Positions 7,105 to 14,772 are shown, counted from the stretch's first letter. The stretch is 64,000 nucleotides of DNA from Escherichia boydii (GCA_041890495.1 CP169086.1:4216001-4280000); one strand, 5' to 3'. The notes: a model not told the origin generated them from the letters alone. Numbers and translations: made by a program.

Positions 7105-8271
7105 ATGAAGAAACTACTCGAATTACGCCAGCAGAAAGCCGCACTCAAAACACAGATGCGTTCCATGCTGGACAAAGCCGACACCGAAAAGCGCAGCCTG
7201 AACGAAGAAGAGGGCAAAAAGTTCGATGAACTCCGCGCCCAGGCTGATGCGCTTGAAGTTGAAATCACCCGTCTAGAAGCCGTCGCCGACGATCAGCGCA
7301 ATCTGCCTGGTACTTCCGTTGAAGGTGAGCCAGTAAGCAACGACGAGCTGCGCCACTACATCATGACAGGTGATACCCGTTCTCTCTCCACGCTGGTGCA
7401 GGCTGATGGCGGCTATACCGTTATCCCTGAGCTGGACAAAGAGATTATGCGCCAGTTGCAGGATGATAGCGTGATGCGCTCCATCGCAACGGTGAAGACC
7501 ACCAAAACCAACGAATACCAGAAGCTGGTATCTGTGGGCGGCACTACCGTTAATCGTGGTACCGAAGGTGAGGCACGTACCGAAACCAGTACGCCGAAGA
7601 TGGAGCGCGTTGATATCAAACTCAACCCGATCTACGCCTACCCGAAAACCACTCAGGAGATTCTCGACTTCTCCGAGGTGGATATTTTGGGCTGGCTGTC
7701 TTCTGAAATTGCCGACACCTTCACCGCGACCGAAGAAAGCGACTTTGTGAACGGCGACGGTGATAAAAAATCCAAAGGCTTCCTGTCTTACCCTCGCGCG
7801 GCCACTGCCGACAAAACCCGTCCGTTCGGTACGCTGGAGAAGATGGAAGCGGCTGACGTTTCCTCTGATGGCCTGATCGACCTGCTGTATAAGCTGAAAG
7901 CCAAATACCGCAAAAACGCCGTATGGGTGATGAACTCCAACACCGCAGCCAAACTGCAAAAGCTGAAAAACGGCAACGGGGATTACATCTGGCGCGATCG
8001 TCTGGTTGCCGGTTCTCCCGATACGCTGCTGGGCCGTCCTGTTCAGTATCTGGAAACCATGCCGGATGCGGAGGCAGGTAAAGCATTCCTCGCGGTAGGC
8101 GACTTCAAGCGCGGCTATTTCATCGTGGATCACACCACTGGCGTGCGTACCCGCCCTGACAACATCACCGAACCGGGTTTCTACAAGGTGCATACCGATA
8201 AATACCTGGGCGGCGGCGTGGTGGACTCCAACGCCATCAAGGTGCTTGAGCTTTCCGGCTCCGGTTCCTGA
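7105..8271 (+). CDS. HK97-fold major capsid protein
   Basis: This 388-residue protein has the HK97 gp5 layout. Residues 1-65 form a charged coiled-coil scaffolding (delta) domain (KKLLELRQQKAALKTQMRSM...), then a linker that the prohead protease would remove, then the HK97 fold from about residue 95 (STLVQADGGYTVIPELDKEI, ILDFSEVDILGWLSSEIADTF, VWVMNSNTAAKLQKLKNGNG, LLGRPVQYLETMP). It is the first gene of the packaging block and has its own structured leader. Carrying its own capsid is the defining feature of capsid-forming satellites. Capsid size cannot be read from sequence. Confidence 0.92.
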   Translation: MKKLLELRQQKAALKTQMRSMLDKADTEKRSLNEEEGKKFDELRAQADALEVEITRLEAVADDQRNLPGTSVEGEPVSNDELRHYIMTGDTRSLSTLVQADGGYTVIPELDKEIMRQLQDDSVMRSIATVKTTKTNEYQKLVSVGGTTVNRGTEGEARTETSTPKMERVDIKLNPIYAYPKTTQEILDFSEVDILGWLSSEIADTFTATEESDFVNGDGDKKSKGFLSYPRAATADKTRPFGTLEKMEAADVSSDGLIDLLYKLKAKYRKNAVWVMNSNTAAKLQKLKNGNGDYIWRDRLVAGSPDTLLGRPVQYLETMPDAEAGKAFLAVGDFKRGYFIVDHTTGVRTRPDNITEPGFYKVHTDKYLGGGVVDSNAIKVLELSGSGS

Positions 8272-8281
8272 TTTGACGTTT

Positions 8282-8302
8282 AAGGGGCTACGGCCCCTTT
8301 TT
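8282..8302 (+). terminator. Terminator-like hairpin between capsid and protease genes
   Basis: AAGGGGC (8282-8288), loop TACG, GCCCCTT (8293-8299) and a T run form a classic intrinsic terminator inside the morphogenesis operon. Partial termination here would give much more capsid than protease and portal, as assembly requires. Confidence 0.75.
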
Positions 8303-8322
8303 GCCCTCTGTGGAGTCCAGTA

Positions 8323-8883
8323 ATGAAAACAATCGATTTTGAAATCCGTACCTCCGAAGTGAGCGCCAGCAACAAAAAGCTGGTGGGCTATGCCGTGCGC
8401 TGGAACAGTCTCTCTGAAATTATCTGGGACGAGTTCCGCGAGCAGTTTGCGCCGGGAGCGTTTAAAGACAGCCTGGCATCCGGTAGCGATGTGCGTGCGC
8501 TGTACGAGCATAACTATACCCAGCTGCTGGGCCGCACTAAATCCGGCACGCTGGTGCTGTCCGAAGACGATACCGGGCTGCGCTTCGAGCTGACCCCGCC
8601 GAATACCCAGCTTGGTAACGATGTGCTGGAGCTGGTGGAGCGTGGGGATATCTCCGGCATGAGCTTTGGTTTCCGGGCGCTGAAAGAGGCGTGGGATATC
8701 GGCCAGTCTCCATACCTGCGCACTGTTACCGCAGCCGAACTGCGGGAGATTACCGTTACCTCTATGCCTGCTTATCCTGAGTCTGGCGTGGAAATCGCGC
8801 ACCGTTCGCTTTTCTCCCAACATCCTGAACTGCGCCGCGCTGGCGATAACCGTCGCCGCTGGGCTGAATTAGCGGGGCTCTGA
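8323..8883 (+). CDS. HK97-family prohead protease (S78)
   Basis: This 186-residue protein has the S78 protease signatures: GYAVRWNSLSE, EQFAPGAF, the catalytic His in YEHNYTQLLGR (H63) and the catalytic Ser in GDISGMSFGF (S114). It cleaves the capsid scaffolding domain during head maturation. It is 51 bases after the capsid gene, separated by a terminator hairpin, and one base before the portal start. In HK97 itself the protease precedes the capsid; here the order is capsid first. Confidence 0.9.
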   Translation: MKTIDFEIRTSEVSASNKKLVGYAVRWNSLSEIIWDEFREQFAPGAFKDSLASGSDVRALYEHNYTQLLGRTKSGTLVLSEDDTGLRFELTPPNTQLGNDVLELVERGDISGMSFGFRALKEAWDIGQSPYLRTVTAAELREITVTSMPAYPESGVEIAHRSLFSQHPELRRAGDNRRRWAELAGL

Positions 8884-8884
8884 T

Positions 8885-10120
8885 ATGTGGAATATCTGGC
8901 CGTTTGGCCGTAAGTCTGAACCCTCTGAGCAGCGCAGCATGACCATTGATGAATTTCTGGCGATGGCAGGGATTCCAAATACCGGATCAGGCGAGTATGT
9001 GTCTGCGGGTACTGCGGAATCTCTGCCGGCGGTCATGAACGCCGTATCAGTTATCAGTGAGGCGGTGGCAACAATGCCCTGCTACCTCTACCGCGTGCGT
9101 AATGATAACGGGCGTGAGGCGCGAGAATGGCTGAGCAATCATCCGGTGGATTTTCTGCTGAACGAGCAGCCGAACGACTGCCAGACACCTTACCAGTTTA
9201 AACGCACGATGATGCGCCATTGTCTGCTGAATGGTAACGCCTATGCGGTGATCCAGTGGGGCCACGACGGCCAGCCGCAATCCCTGCACCCGTATGCGCC
9301 GGGGGCGGTTGTTCCTGAGCGTATCGGCCAGCATAAGTACAAATACACTGTTACTGAACCGTTTACCGGGGCTGTGCGTACCTTCCTGCAGGAAGAGATT
9401 CTGCACCTGCGTTACTCCACCGATGATGGCTTTCTGGGGCGTTCGCCTATTACTACTTGCCGTGAGGCGCTGGGGTTAGGTCTGGCCCAACAGCGTCACG
9501 GTGCCAGCATTATGAAAGATGGCATGATGGCAGCAGGCGTAGTCACCACTGCTGAATGGCTCGACAGCGTGAAGGGCAAACAGGCTCTGGACGCACTGGA
9601 GCGCTACAAAGGTGCCAGAAACGCCGGGAAAACGCCGATCCTTGAAGGTGGCATGGACTACAAGCAGCTTGGCATGAGCAATCAGGATGCCGAATGGCTG
9701 GCCTCCCGTCGCTTTACCATTGAAGACATTGCCCGCATGTTCAACGTGTCGCCCATCTTCCTGCAGGAATACAGCAACAGCACCTACAGCAATTTCAGCG
9801 AAGCGAGCCGCGCCTTTCTCACCATGACGATGCGCCCGTGGCTGGCTAACTTCGAACAACAAATCAAATCTGCGCTGCTGGTGGCCTCTCCGGTTCCGGG
9901 AACCCGCTATCAGGTGGAATTTGACTCTGCTGACCTTCTCCGCGCCACGCCAACCGAACGTTATGCCACTTATGAGCGCGGCATTAAGAACGGGATTATG
10001 AACCCGAACGAAGCCCGTGAACGTGAGGGGATGCCGCCGCGTGAAGGTGGTGACGAATTCAGCCAGGCATGGAAGCAGGAAGTGAAGATCAGCAAAGACG
10101 GCAAGGAAGGTGACGCATGA
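8885..10120 (+). CDS. HK97-family portal protein
   Basis: This 411-residue protein has phage portal features: the N-terminal ESLPAVMNAVSVISEAVATMP helix, NQ-rich MMRHCLLNGNAYAVI, EEILHLRYSTDDGFLGRSPI, and the clip/stem region with RFTIEDIARMFNVSPIFL and YSNFSEASRAFL. Portals form the dodecameric DNA-entry ring at one capsid vertex and dock the terminase and head-closure proteins. The gene begins right after the protease stop and overlaps the head-closure gene by four bases (ATGA), so these are translationally coupled. Confidence 0.92.
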   Translation: MWNIWPFGRKSEPSEQRSMTIDEFLAMAGIPNTGSGEYVSAGTAESLPAVMNAVSVISEAVATMPCYLYRVRNDNGREAREWLSNHPVDFLLNEQPNDCQTPYQFKRTMMRHCLLNGNAYAVIQWGHDGQPQSLHPYAPGAVVPERIGQHKYKYTVTEPFTGAVRTFLQEEILHLRYSTDDGFLGRSPITTCREALGLGLAQQRHGASIMKDGMMAAGVVTTAEWLDSVKGKQALDALERYKGARNAGKTPILEGGMDYKQLGMSNQDAEWLASRRFTIEDIARMFNVSPIFLQEYSNSTYSNFSEASRAFLTMTMRPWLANFEQQIKSALLVASPVPGTRYQVEFDSADLLRATPTERYATYERGIKNGIMNPNEAREREGMPPREGGDEFSQAWKQEVKISKDGKEGDA

Positions 10121-10455
10121 GAGCCGGGGGGCTGAGAAGCCGCGTCACTATTCGGGTATTCACTACCCACAGGGAGCCGTCCGGTCAGGTTGTTCAGGTC
10201 TGGGAAGACGGGGAAACCATATGGGCTGAGGTTAAGGGGATCAGTGGCCGAGAGTTAATGGCGTCAGGTGCCGAGGTTGCCGAAGCGACGATCCGCGTTT
10301 GGGTGCGTTTCCGCCGTGATATTACCGCAGCCAACCGTCTGAAAGTGCTTACTGGCCCGTTTGCTGGCAGCACTCTCAATATTATCGGGCCTCCTATTCC
10401 TGATTCGGAAGGTACCCGGCTGGAAATTCTCTGCAAGACAGGAACGGAAAAATGA
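10117..10455 (+). CDS. Head closure / head-tail adaptor protein
   Basis: This 112-residue protein starts MRAGGLRSRVTI and contains VWEDGETIWAEVKGISGRELMASGAEVAE and a beta-rich C-terminus. That matches the phage head-closure family (SPP1 gp16-like, phage head-tail joining). It seals the filled head and presents the surface to which a tail binds. In capsid-forming satellites this protein and the next one decide which helper tails can be used, which is known from the family rather than shown here. ATGA overlaps exist on both sides. Confidence 0.82.
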   Translation: MRAGGLRSRVTIRVFTTHREPSGQVVQVWEDGETIWAEVKGISGRELMASGAEVAEATIRVWVRFRRDITAANRLKVLTGPFAGSTLNIIGPPIPDSEGTRLEILCKTGTEK

Positions 10456-10745
10456 CAGCAGAAATCACCCTGGATGAAGCAAAGCTGCATTGCCGTATTG
10501 ATGATGATTACGAAGATACGTTGATACAGGCGTACATCGATGCGGCGCTGGAGGTTTGCCAGAAGCATATCGGCAAGCGCTTTGATAACGGGCTGGAGTT
10601 TACGCCAGCTATCAAGATTGGCTGTCTGATGTACGTATCTCAGCTGTACGAGTACCGCACGATGATTGGTGATACCGACGCCAAAGAGATACCGATGGCT
10701 GTCTCTGCGTTGTGGTCTGTCTATCGTGATGTGGGGGTGTACTGA
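10452..10745 (+). CDS. gp6-like head-tail connector
   Basis: This 97-residue protein begins MTAEITLDEAKLHCRIDDDYEDTLIQAYIDAALEVCQKHIG, the hallmark of HK97 gp6-type connectors (helical bundle below the portal). The C-terminal segment has the usual AIKIGCLMYVSQLYEYR helix and VSALWSVYRDV. Its usual place is between portal and head-closure protein in the neck. Note that here the head-closure gene precedes the connector gene. The stop overlaps the HNH start by one base (TGATG). Confidence 0.85.
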   Translation: MTAEITLDEAKLHCRIDDDYEDTLIQAYIDAALEVCQKHIGKRFDNGLEFTPAIKIGCLMYVSQLYEYRTMIGDTDAKEIPMAVSALWSVYRDVGVY

Positions 10746-11188
10746 TGCCGTGGCAACCACTACGCCGGTGCAATGAGCCGGGATGTAATAAACGGGTGAA
10801 GTCTGGCAAGTGTGACGAGCATAAGCGGGATGCTCGCCGACAAAGCGACAGCCGAAGAGGTACGCGAACAGAGCGTGGTTACTCCAACCGCTGGGGCGAA
10901 TACCGTCGTCATTTTCTAAAAGCTAATCCGCTGTGTGTCCATTGTCTCAAGGCTGGCGTCTATGCATCGGCAACTATCGTCGATCACATCATCCCTATCG
11001 AGGGTGAAGCTGATGTGCTGTTCTGGCCCGCCAGTAATCACCAGTCGTTATGCGCTGCCTGTCATGGACGGAAGACAACCACGACAGACCCGGTGACGAA
11101 GCAGCAGCGTAAAGCCGGTAAGTTCCGCGAGCAGGAAGAAGCAGCACGTCATCGCACCGACTGGATCTATGAGGCAAACAATGACTGA
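10745..11188 (+). CDS. HNH endonuclease (packaging-associated)
   Basis: This 147-residue protein has zinc-binding cysteines near the N-terminus (CNEPGCNKRVKSGKCDEH) and an HNH core (CVHCLKAG, VDHIIPIEG, NHQSLCAACHGRKT). HNH proteins next to HK97-type terminases work with TerL in cutting cos-type DNA ends. Its place immediately before terS fits cos packaging. It overlaps the connector gene by one base and the small gene at 11181 by eight. Confidence 0.88.
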   Translation: MPWQPLRRCNEPGCNKRVKSGKCDEHKRDARRQSDSRRGTRTERGYSNRWGEYRRHFLKANPLCVHCLKAGVYASATIVDHIIPIEGEADVLFWPASNHQSLCAACHGRKTTTTDPVTKQQRKAGKFREQEEAARHRTDWIYEANND

Positions 11189-11333
11189 GCAGGAACAGCA
11201 GCGGCTGATTAGCGGGCTGATAAAGCAGCGTGAGTCATGGCAACCAGCCAGACAGAGAGCGCATAAGAAGCCCGCAGCAAAGCACATGAGCCAGCGTGAC
11301 CGGGAGCTTATGGAATGCTTTCGCAACCGCTGA
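11181..11333 (+). CDS. Small basic protein (50 aa) between HNH and TerS
   Basis: A short gene overlapping the HNH stop encodes MTEQEQQRLISGLIKQRESW followed by a basic QRAHKKPAAKHMSQRDRELMECFRNR tail pattern. It is very basic and helical, suggesting nucleic-acid contact. I do not recognise a family. The overlap with the HNH gene supports coupled expression, although no strong ribosome binding site is seen. Confidence 0.5.
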   Translation: MTEQEQQRLISGLIKQRESWQPARQRAHKKPAAKHMSQRDRELMECFRNR

Positions 11334-11461
11334 CAGGCCGAATGGATGGGGTGGGGGAGGTTTTAAAGACAAACCCCTCTCAGCGAGGAACCACCCGCCC
11401 CCTCAAATTTTTACGCACGGTGATTTTTTTGAAAATAAAACAGACAGGAAAACAGTAAGTT
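11334..11461 (+). other. Candidate cos region
   Basis: The only non-coding stretch in the packaging block lies between the HNH/small gene and TerS. It has a G-rich run (GGGGTGGGGGAGG, about 11348-11360), a C-rich run (CCACCCGCCCCCTC, about 11391-11404), then an AT tract with TTTTTACGCACGG. In HNH-TerS-TerL phages cos typically lies here. The cut site itself cannot be identified by eye. Confidence 0.4.
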
Positions 11462-11818
11462 ATGGCAAGACCACCCAAACCGCCCGCCTACCTTGATGAA
11501 ATCGCGGCGCAGCAGTGGAAAGCAAAGGCGAAGCAGCTGGCGGAGCGCGGGGATCTGACGCCTGCCGACTGGAACAACCTTGAGCTGTATTGCGTCAATT
11601 ACTCGATGTACCGCAAAGCAGTGGAAGACCTTGCTACGCGGGGATTCAGCATAGTGAACAGCCAGGGCGGTGAGAGCCGTAACCCGGCACTGAGCGCAAA
11701 AGCGGATGCCGAAAAAATTCTCATAAAAATGTCGTCGCTACTGGGCTTTGATCCGGTAAGCCGCCGCCGTAATCCGGTAGAAACGGAAGAGGAGGACGAG
11801 CTTGACCGTCTGGAATGA
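11462..11818 (+). CDS. terS: Terminase small subunit, P27 family
   Basis: This 118-residue protein begins MARPPKPPAYLDEIAAQQWK and has the P27-type TerS pattern: LTPADWNNLELYCVNYSMYRKA, GGESRNPALSAKADAEKILIKMSSLLGFDPVSR and an acidic tail. TerS recognises the packaging site (cos) and recruits TerL. In satellites a private TerS selects island DNA over helper DNA. The start follows a weak AGTAAGTT leader. It overlaps TerL by 17 bases. Confidence 0.88.
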   Translation: MARPPKPPAYLDEIAAQQWKAKAKQLAERGDLTPADWNNLELYCVNYSMYRKAVEDLATRGFSIVNSQGGESRNPALSAKADAEKILIKMSSLLGFDPVSRRRNPVETEEEDELDRLE

Positions 11819-13463
11819 TTACGCCAACGCCATTAAATCGGGTGAAATTCCGGCCTGTAAGCGCGTAAAACAAGCCGTTGAAAGGTACTTTTCAGACCTG
11901 AATGACCCCCGTTATGAGTTCGATACGGCGACCGTGGAGCGGTTTATTGCCTTCTCCCGGCTCTGTCCACACGTCAAAGGCCCGCTGCGGGGCCAGCCTA
12001 TCGAGCTGGAGCCTTGGCAGCAGTTCGCCTTTGCTAACCTGCTGGGCTTTAAGGTCAGGGAGTCAGGCCGCCGGAAGTACAGCAGCGCCTTTATTGAGGT
12101 GCCGCGCAAGAATGCCAAATCCACAGTAGCTGCCATGCTGGCTAACTGGTTTCTGGTAATGGAGAAGGGCCAGCAGGATATCTACACGGCGGCGGTGAGC
12201 CGGGATCAGGCCCGAATCGTATTCGACGATGCCCGCCAGATGTGCCTGCTGTCAAAACCGCTGAAAAAGCGCGTCAATATTCAGGCGCATAAGGTCATTT
12301 TCCCGAAGAGCAACAGCCTGTTAAAGCCACTGGCGGCGAAAGCGGCCACCATTGAAGGGACTAACCCCAGCCTGGCGATTGTCGATGAATACCACCTTCA
12401 CCCGGATAACGGCGTTTATTCCGCGCTTGAGCTGGGTATGGGCGCACGTCCTGAGGCGATTTTGTTCGCCATCACGACCGCCGGGAGTAACGTTGTCTCT
12501 GCCTGTAAACAGCATTATGACTACTGCTGCCAGATTCTGGCCGGGGAAGAGAGCAACGATTCGCTGTTTGTCCTGATCTACGAGCTGGAAGACGAAAGCG
12601 AGGTTGAGCAGCCGGAAATGTGGATCAAGGCTAACCCTAACCTGCATGTGTCCGTTGACGCGGCGAAACTTGAGTCCACCATCCAGAAAGCGCGGGGCAT
12701 ACCGTCGCAGTGGGTGGAAATGCTGACCAAACGTTTCAATATCTGGTGTCAGGGCTCCACGCCGTGGATGGGTGCCGGGGCATGGGATGCCTGTGCGCTC
12801 GACTACACCGAAGAAGACCTTGCCGGGATGGAGTGCTATGCCGGGTTTGACCTGTCCTCTACCAGCGACATCACCAGCGTGAGCTACGCTTTCCCGTTCG
12901 ACAGGGAGATCCGACTCCTGACCCGTCATTATCTGCCGGAAGCGCAGTTGCTTAACGTCGCCAACAAAAACCGCGCCATCTACCGCCAGTGGGTGAAAGC
13001 GGGCTGGATACGCACCACCCCCGGCGACTGTATCGACTATGACCGCATCCGTGACGATATTCTGCGCGACGCTGAAACCTTCAATATCAGGCTGGTGGGT
13101 TTCGATACGTGGAACGCCACGCACCTGCGCACCCAGCTACAGGGAGCGGGGCTTGATGTGGAGCCTTTCCCGCAAACCTATCTCAAGTTCAGTCCGGTGG
13201 CGAAATCATTTGAGGTGTTCGTTAACCGTAAGGTGGTGCGCCACCGCGGCGATCCGGTTCTGGCCTGGGCGATTGGAAACGTGGTGATGGAGTCCGACGC
13301 TAACGCCAACATTAAGCCCAACAAAAAGAAATCCTCTAACAAGATAGACCCTGCGGTATCTGCATTGATGGCGTTCGGCACCTTCCAGGCTGAGCATGAG
13401 GATTTTGCTTTCGATATGAGCGACAGCCACAAACAACGGCTGGCGATATTTAACGGTATCTGA
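11802..13463 (+). CDS. terL: Terminase large subunit
   Basis: This 553-residue packaging motor has an ATPase domain with a Walker A-like VPRKNAKST (residues 100-108) and Walker B LAIVDEYHLH (D195, E196). A nuclease domain begins at about residue 340 with the metal-binding D of YAGFDLSSTSDIT and later GFDTWNATHLRTQL. The start is a TTG at 11802 inside terS, preceded by GAGGAGG; MTVWNDYANAIKSGEI is the usual family start. TerL pumps DNA into the prohead and cuts it. It is the last canonical packaging gene. Confidence 0.92.
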   Translation: MTVWNDYANAIKSGEIPACKRVKQAVERYFSDLNDPRYEFDTATVERFIAFSRLCPHVKGPLRGQPIELEPWQQFAFANLLGFKVRESGRRKYSSAFIEVPRKNAKSTVAAMLANWFLVMEKGQQDIYTAAVSRDQARIVFDDARQMCLLSKPLKKRVNIQAHKVIFPKSNSLLKPLAAKAATIEGTNPSLAIVDEYHLHPDNGVYSALELGMGARPEAILFAITTAGSNVVSACKQHYDYCCQILAGEESNDSLFVLIYELEDESEVEQPEMWIKANPNLHVSVDAAKLESTIQKARGIPSQWVEMLTKRFNIWCQGSTPWMGAGAWDACALDYTEEDLAGMECYAGFDLSSTSDITSVSYAFPFDREIRLLTRHYLPEAQLLNVANKNRAIYRQWVKAGWIRTTPGDCIDYDRIRDDILRDAETFNIRLVGFDTWNATHLRTQLQGAGLDVEPFPQTYLKFSPVAKSFEVFVNRKVVRHRGDPVLAWAIGNVVMESDANANIKPNKKKSSNKIDPAVSALMAFGTFQAEHEDFAFDMSDSHKQRLAIFNGI

Positions 13464-13476
13464 CTGGAGTAAAACT

Positions 13477-14079
13477 ATGAATACAGCAAACCATGAAACC
13501 ATGAGCACGATCCTTCTGAGCGGCTCGCTGGCTAAACTTTTTGGCCGTACTCACCAGCGGCTTATTGGCCCGACACGTGAGGCGTTTACTGCGTTATCCG
13601 CCACCATTCCCGGCTTTCAGAAATTCATGAATACCAGCAAAGCCCGAGGGCTAACGTTCGCTGTATTCGTGGACAAAAAGAACGTTACTCAGGATGATCT
13701 CGATTTTCCGAACGGCAACAGGACTATTCGAATTGTTCCCGTCATAATCGGGAGCAAAAAAGCTGGCGTACTGCAAACAATTCTCGGCGCTGCGCTAATT
13801 GCAGTGGGGGCTGTGCTGAGTTTTACACCTTGGGCAGCAGCTTCACCATTTTTCTATAAATTTGGCGCCGCGATGGCCTTGGGCGGTGTTGTTCAGATGC
13901 TATCACCTCAACCTACGGGTTTAGCCAGCAAACAAAGTGCCGATAATAAAGCCTCGTATGCGTTTGGTGGCGTTACTAATACTGCCGCGCAGGGCTATCC
14001 GGTACCATTGCTTTACGGTAAGCGCCGTATCGGCGGTGCAATCATATCGGCGGGTATCTATGTGGAGGATCAGCTTTGA
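13477..14079 (+). CDS. Lambda gpI-like tail tip assembly protein
   Basis: This 200-residue protein aligns by eye with lambda gpI: a ubiquitin-like N-terminal part (GSLAKLFGRTHQRL, REAFTALSATIPGFQKFM, IRIVPVIIGSKKAGVLQTI), a hydrophobic glycine-rich membrane-like centre (about residues 100-150), and AAQGYPVPLLYGKRRIGGAIISAGI at the end. Length is close to full gpI (223), so it is not a fragment. A tail-tip gene with no J, K or L partner, right after TerL, is unusual for a tail-less satellite. It may help capture or modify helper tails, or be a remnant. ATG 13477 follows CTGGAG. Confidence 0.75.
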   Translation: MNTANHETMSTILLSGSLAKLFGRTHQRLIGPTREAFTALSATIPGFQKFMNTSKARGLTFAVFVDKKNVTQDDLDFPNGNRTIRIVPVIIGSKKAGVLQTILGAALIAVGAVLSFTPWAAASPFFYKFGAAMALGGVVQMLSPQPTGLASKQSADNKASYAFGGVTNTAAQGYPVPLLYGKRRIGGAIISAGIYVEDQL

Positions 14080-14300
14080 CAAATCAGGTGCAACTCTGGC
14101 CGGAAGGTGAGGTATTTACCCGAGAGGTATTGATACCGACGAAATACGAGCCATTACCAGTGGAGGTAACTTACACCGTTCCTCCTTTCGAGATCGTTGT
14201 CGAAACGTGGCAGAACAGAGACCCAGCTAAGGCTTACACTCTGTTTAGACAGTTCATTGTTGACTGGGATCAGCAGGACAAACTCACCGACGATATCTGA
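14076..14300 (+). CDS. Tail assembly chaperone-like protein, part 1
   Basis: This 74-residue protein (TTG start overlapping the gpI-like stop, GGAGG upstream) has VEVTYTVPPFEIVVETWQNRDPAKAY and VDWDQQDKLTDD, resembling the first half of siphophage tail assembly chaperones. Its TGA stop overlaps the ATG of the next small frame (TGATG). The continuation expected of the family lies in that next frame, -1 relative to this one. This could be frameshift-produced or reinitiated like lambda G/GT, or simply broken. Confidence 0.5.
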   Translation: MTNQVQLWPEGEVFTREVLIPTKYEPLPVEVTYTVPPFEIVVETWQNRDPAKAYTLFRQFIVDWDQQDKLTDDI

Positions 14301-14425
14301 TGTGCTTTCTGGCAGGCTACCCGGGAACCGATGAGGCTATTTTTGCCGGATGGTATGAGCATATGAAAGAAGTGCTGACGGTAAATGCGCAGCTCTTCGC
14401 AGGTTACAGCCAGTCAATTAACTGA
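14300..14425 (+). CDS. Tail assembly chaperone-like protein, part 2
   Basis: This 41-residue frame starts on the ATG overlapping the previous stop and reads MCFLAGYPGTDEAIFAGW and onward to LFAGYSQSIN. The LAGYPGTDEAIF pattern is what follows DD-I in chaperone homologues, so parts 1 and 2 together look like one ancestral protein. No obvious X-XXY-YYZ slippery heptamer precedes the junction, which favours reinitiation or a real indel over programmed frameshifting. Confidence 0.45.
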   Translation: MCFLAGYPGTDEAIFAGWYEHMKEVLTVNAQLFAGYSQSIN

Positions 14426-14433
14426 GGGTTTGT

Positions 14434-14622
14434 ATGCTGGATCGGACAGTATTAGAGAAAGCAATAATGGTAGCGGCTGAGTTGCAGGGTCATGAACTCA
14501 ACGGGCGAGATCGTCTTATGGTGCGTAATCGCGTTACCGCTTGCTTGGATGCGAAAGAACGCCACCGGCAAAGGATGGATGCCGAACCGTATCAATGGAG
14601 AAAGCCGGAAAGGCCAAGGTGA
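14434..14622 (+). CDS. Small hypothetical island protein
   Basis: This encodes 62 residues: a helical first half (VLEKAIMVAAELQG) and a basic second half with RDRLMVRNRVTACLDAKERHRQRMD. It starts nine bases after the chaperone-like frame with GAGGG upstream and is the last island gene before the terminator and fis. Function unknown. Confidence 0.5.
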   Translation: MLDRTVLEKAIMVAAELQGHELNGRDRLMVRNRVTACLDAKERHRQRMDAEPYQWRKPERPR

Positions 14623-14637
14623 TGAACCCAACCTATC

Positions 14638-14668
14638 AAAGCACTGGACTATGTTCTGGTGCTTTTTT
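14638..14668 (+). terminator. Island right-end terminator
   Basis: AAAGCAC (14638-14644) pairs perfectly with GTGCTTT (14659-14665), followed by more T. It ends the rightward late transcript of the island before fis. Confidence 0.75.
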
Positions 14669-14684
14669 ATTTGTGCGAGCCAAC

Positions 14685-14748
14685 ATGTATAAACATATGT
14701 ATAAACACTATAAAAAAGGCGCTTCCCCATGCCGAGTAGCGCCTTTTT
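14685..14748. other. Probable attachment site at the fis terminator
   Basis: Two direct copies of ATGTATAAAC at 14685-14694 and 14697-14706 look like integrase arm sites. They directly precede the fis terminator hairpin AAAAAGGCGC/GCGCCTTTTT (14713-14722 with 14739-14748). In E. coli K-12 this hairpin lies between fis and yhdJ; here the island replaces yhdJ as neighbour. The exact core cannot be defined without the left junction. Confidence 0.55.
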
Positions 14749-14772
14749 AATCAAGCATTTAGCTAACCTGAA

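Noticed and set aside
7273..8823. 516-residue frame antisense to capsid and protease
   Set aside because: Composition is that of a shadow of high-GC coding sequence; no ribosome binding site or recognisable domain, and it covers two certain genes.
12321..13124. 267-residue frame antisense to TerL
   Set aside because: Entirely inside the terminase gene, no motif or start signal.
1..14750. Complete lambdoid prophage
   Set aside because: No tail tube, tape measure, lysis, Q-type or N-type genes; the head block stands alone with satellite-type replication and control genes.
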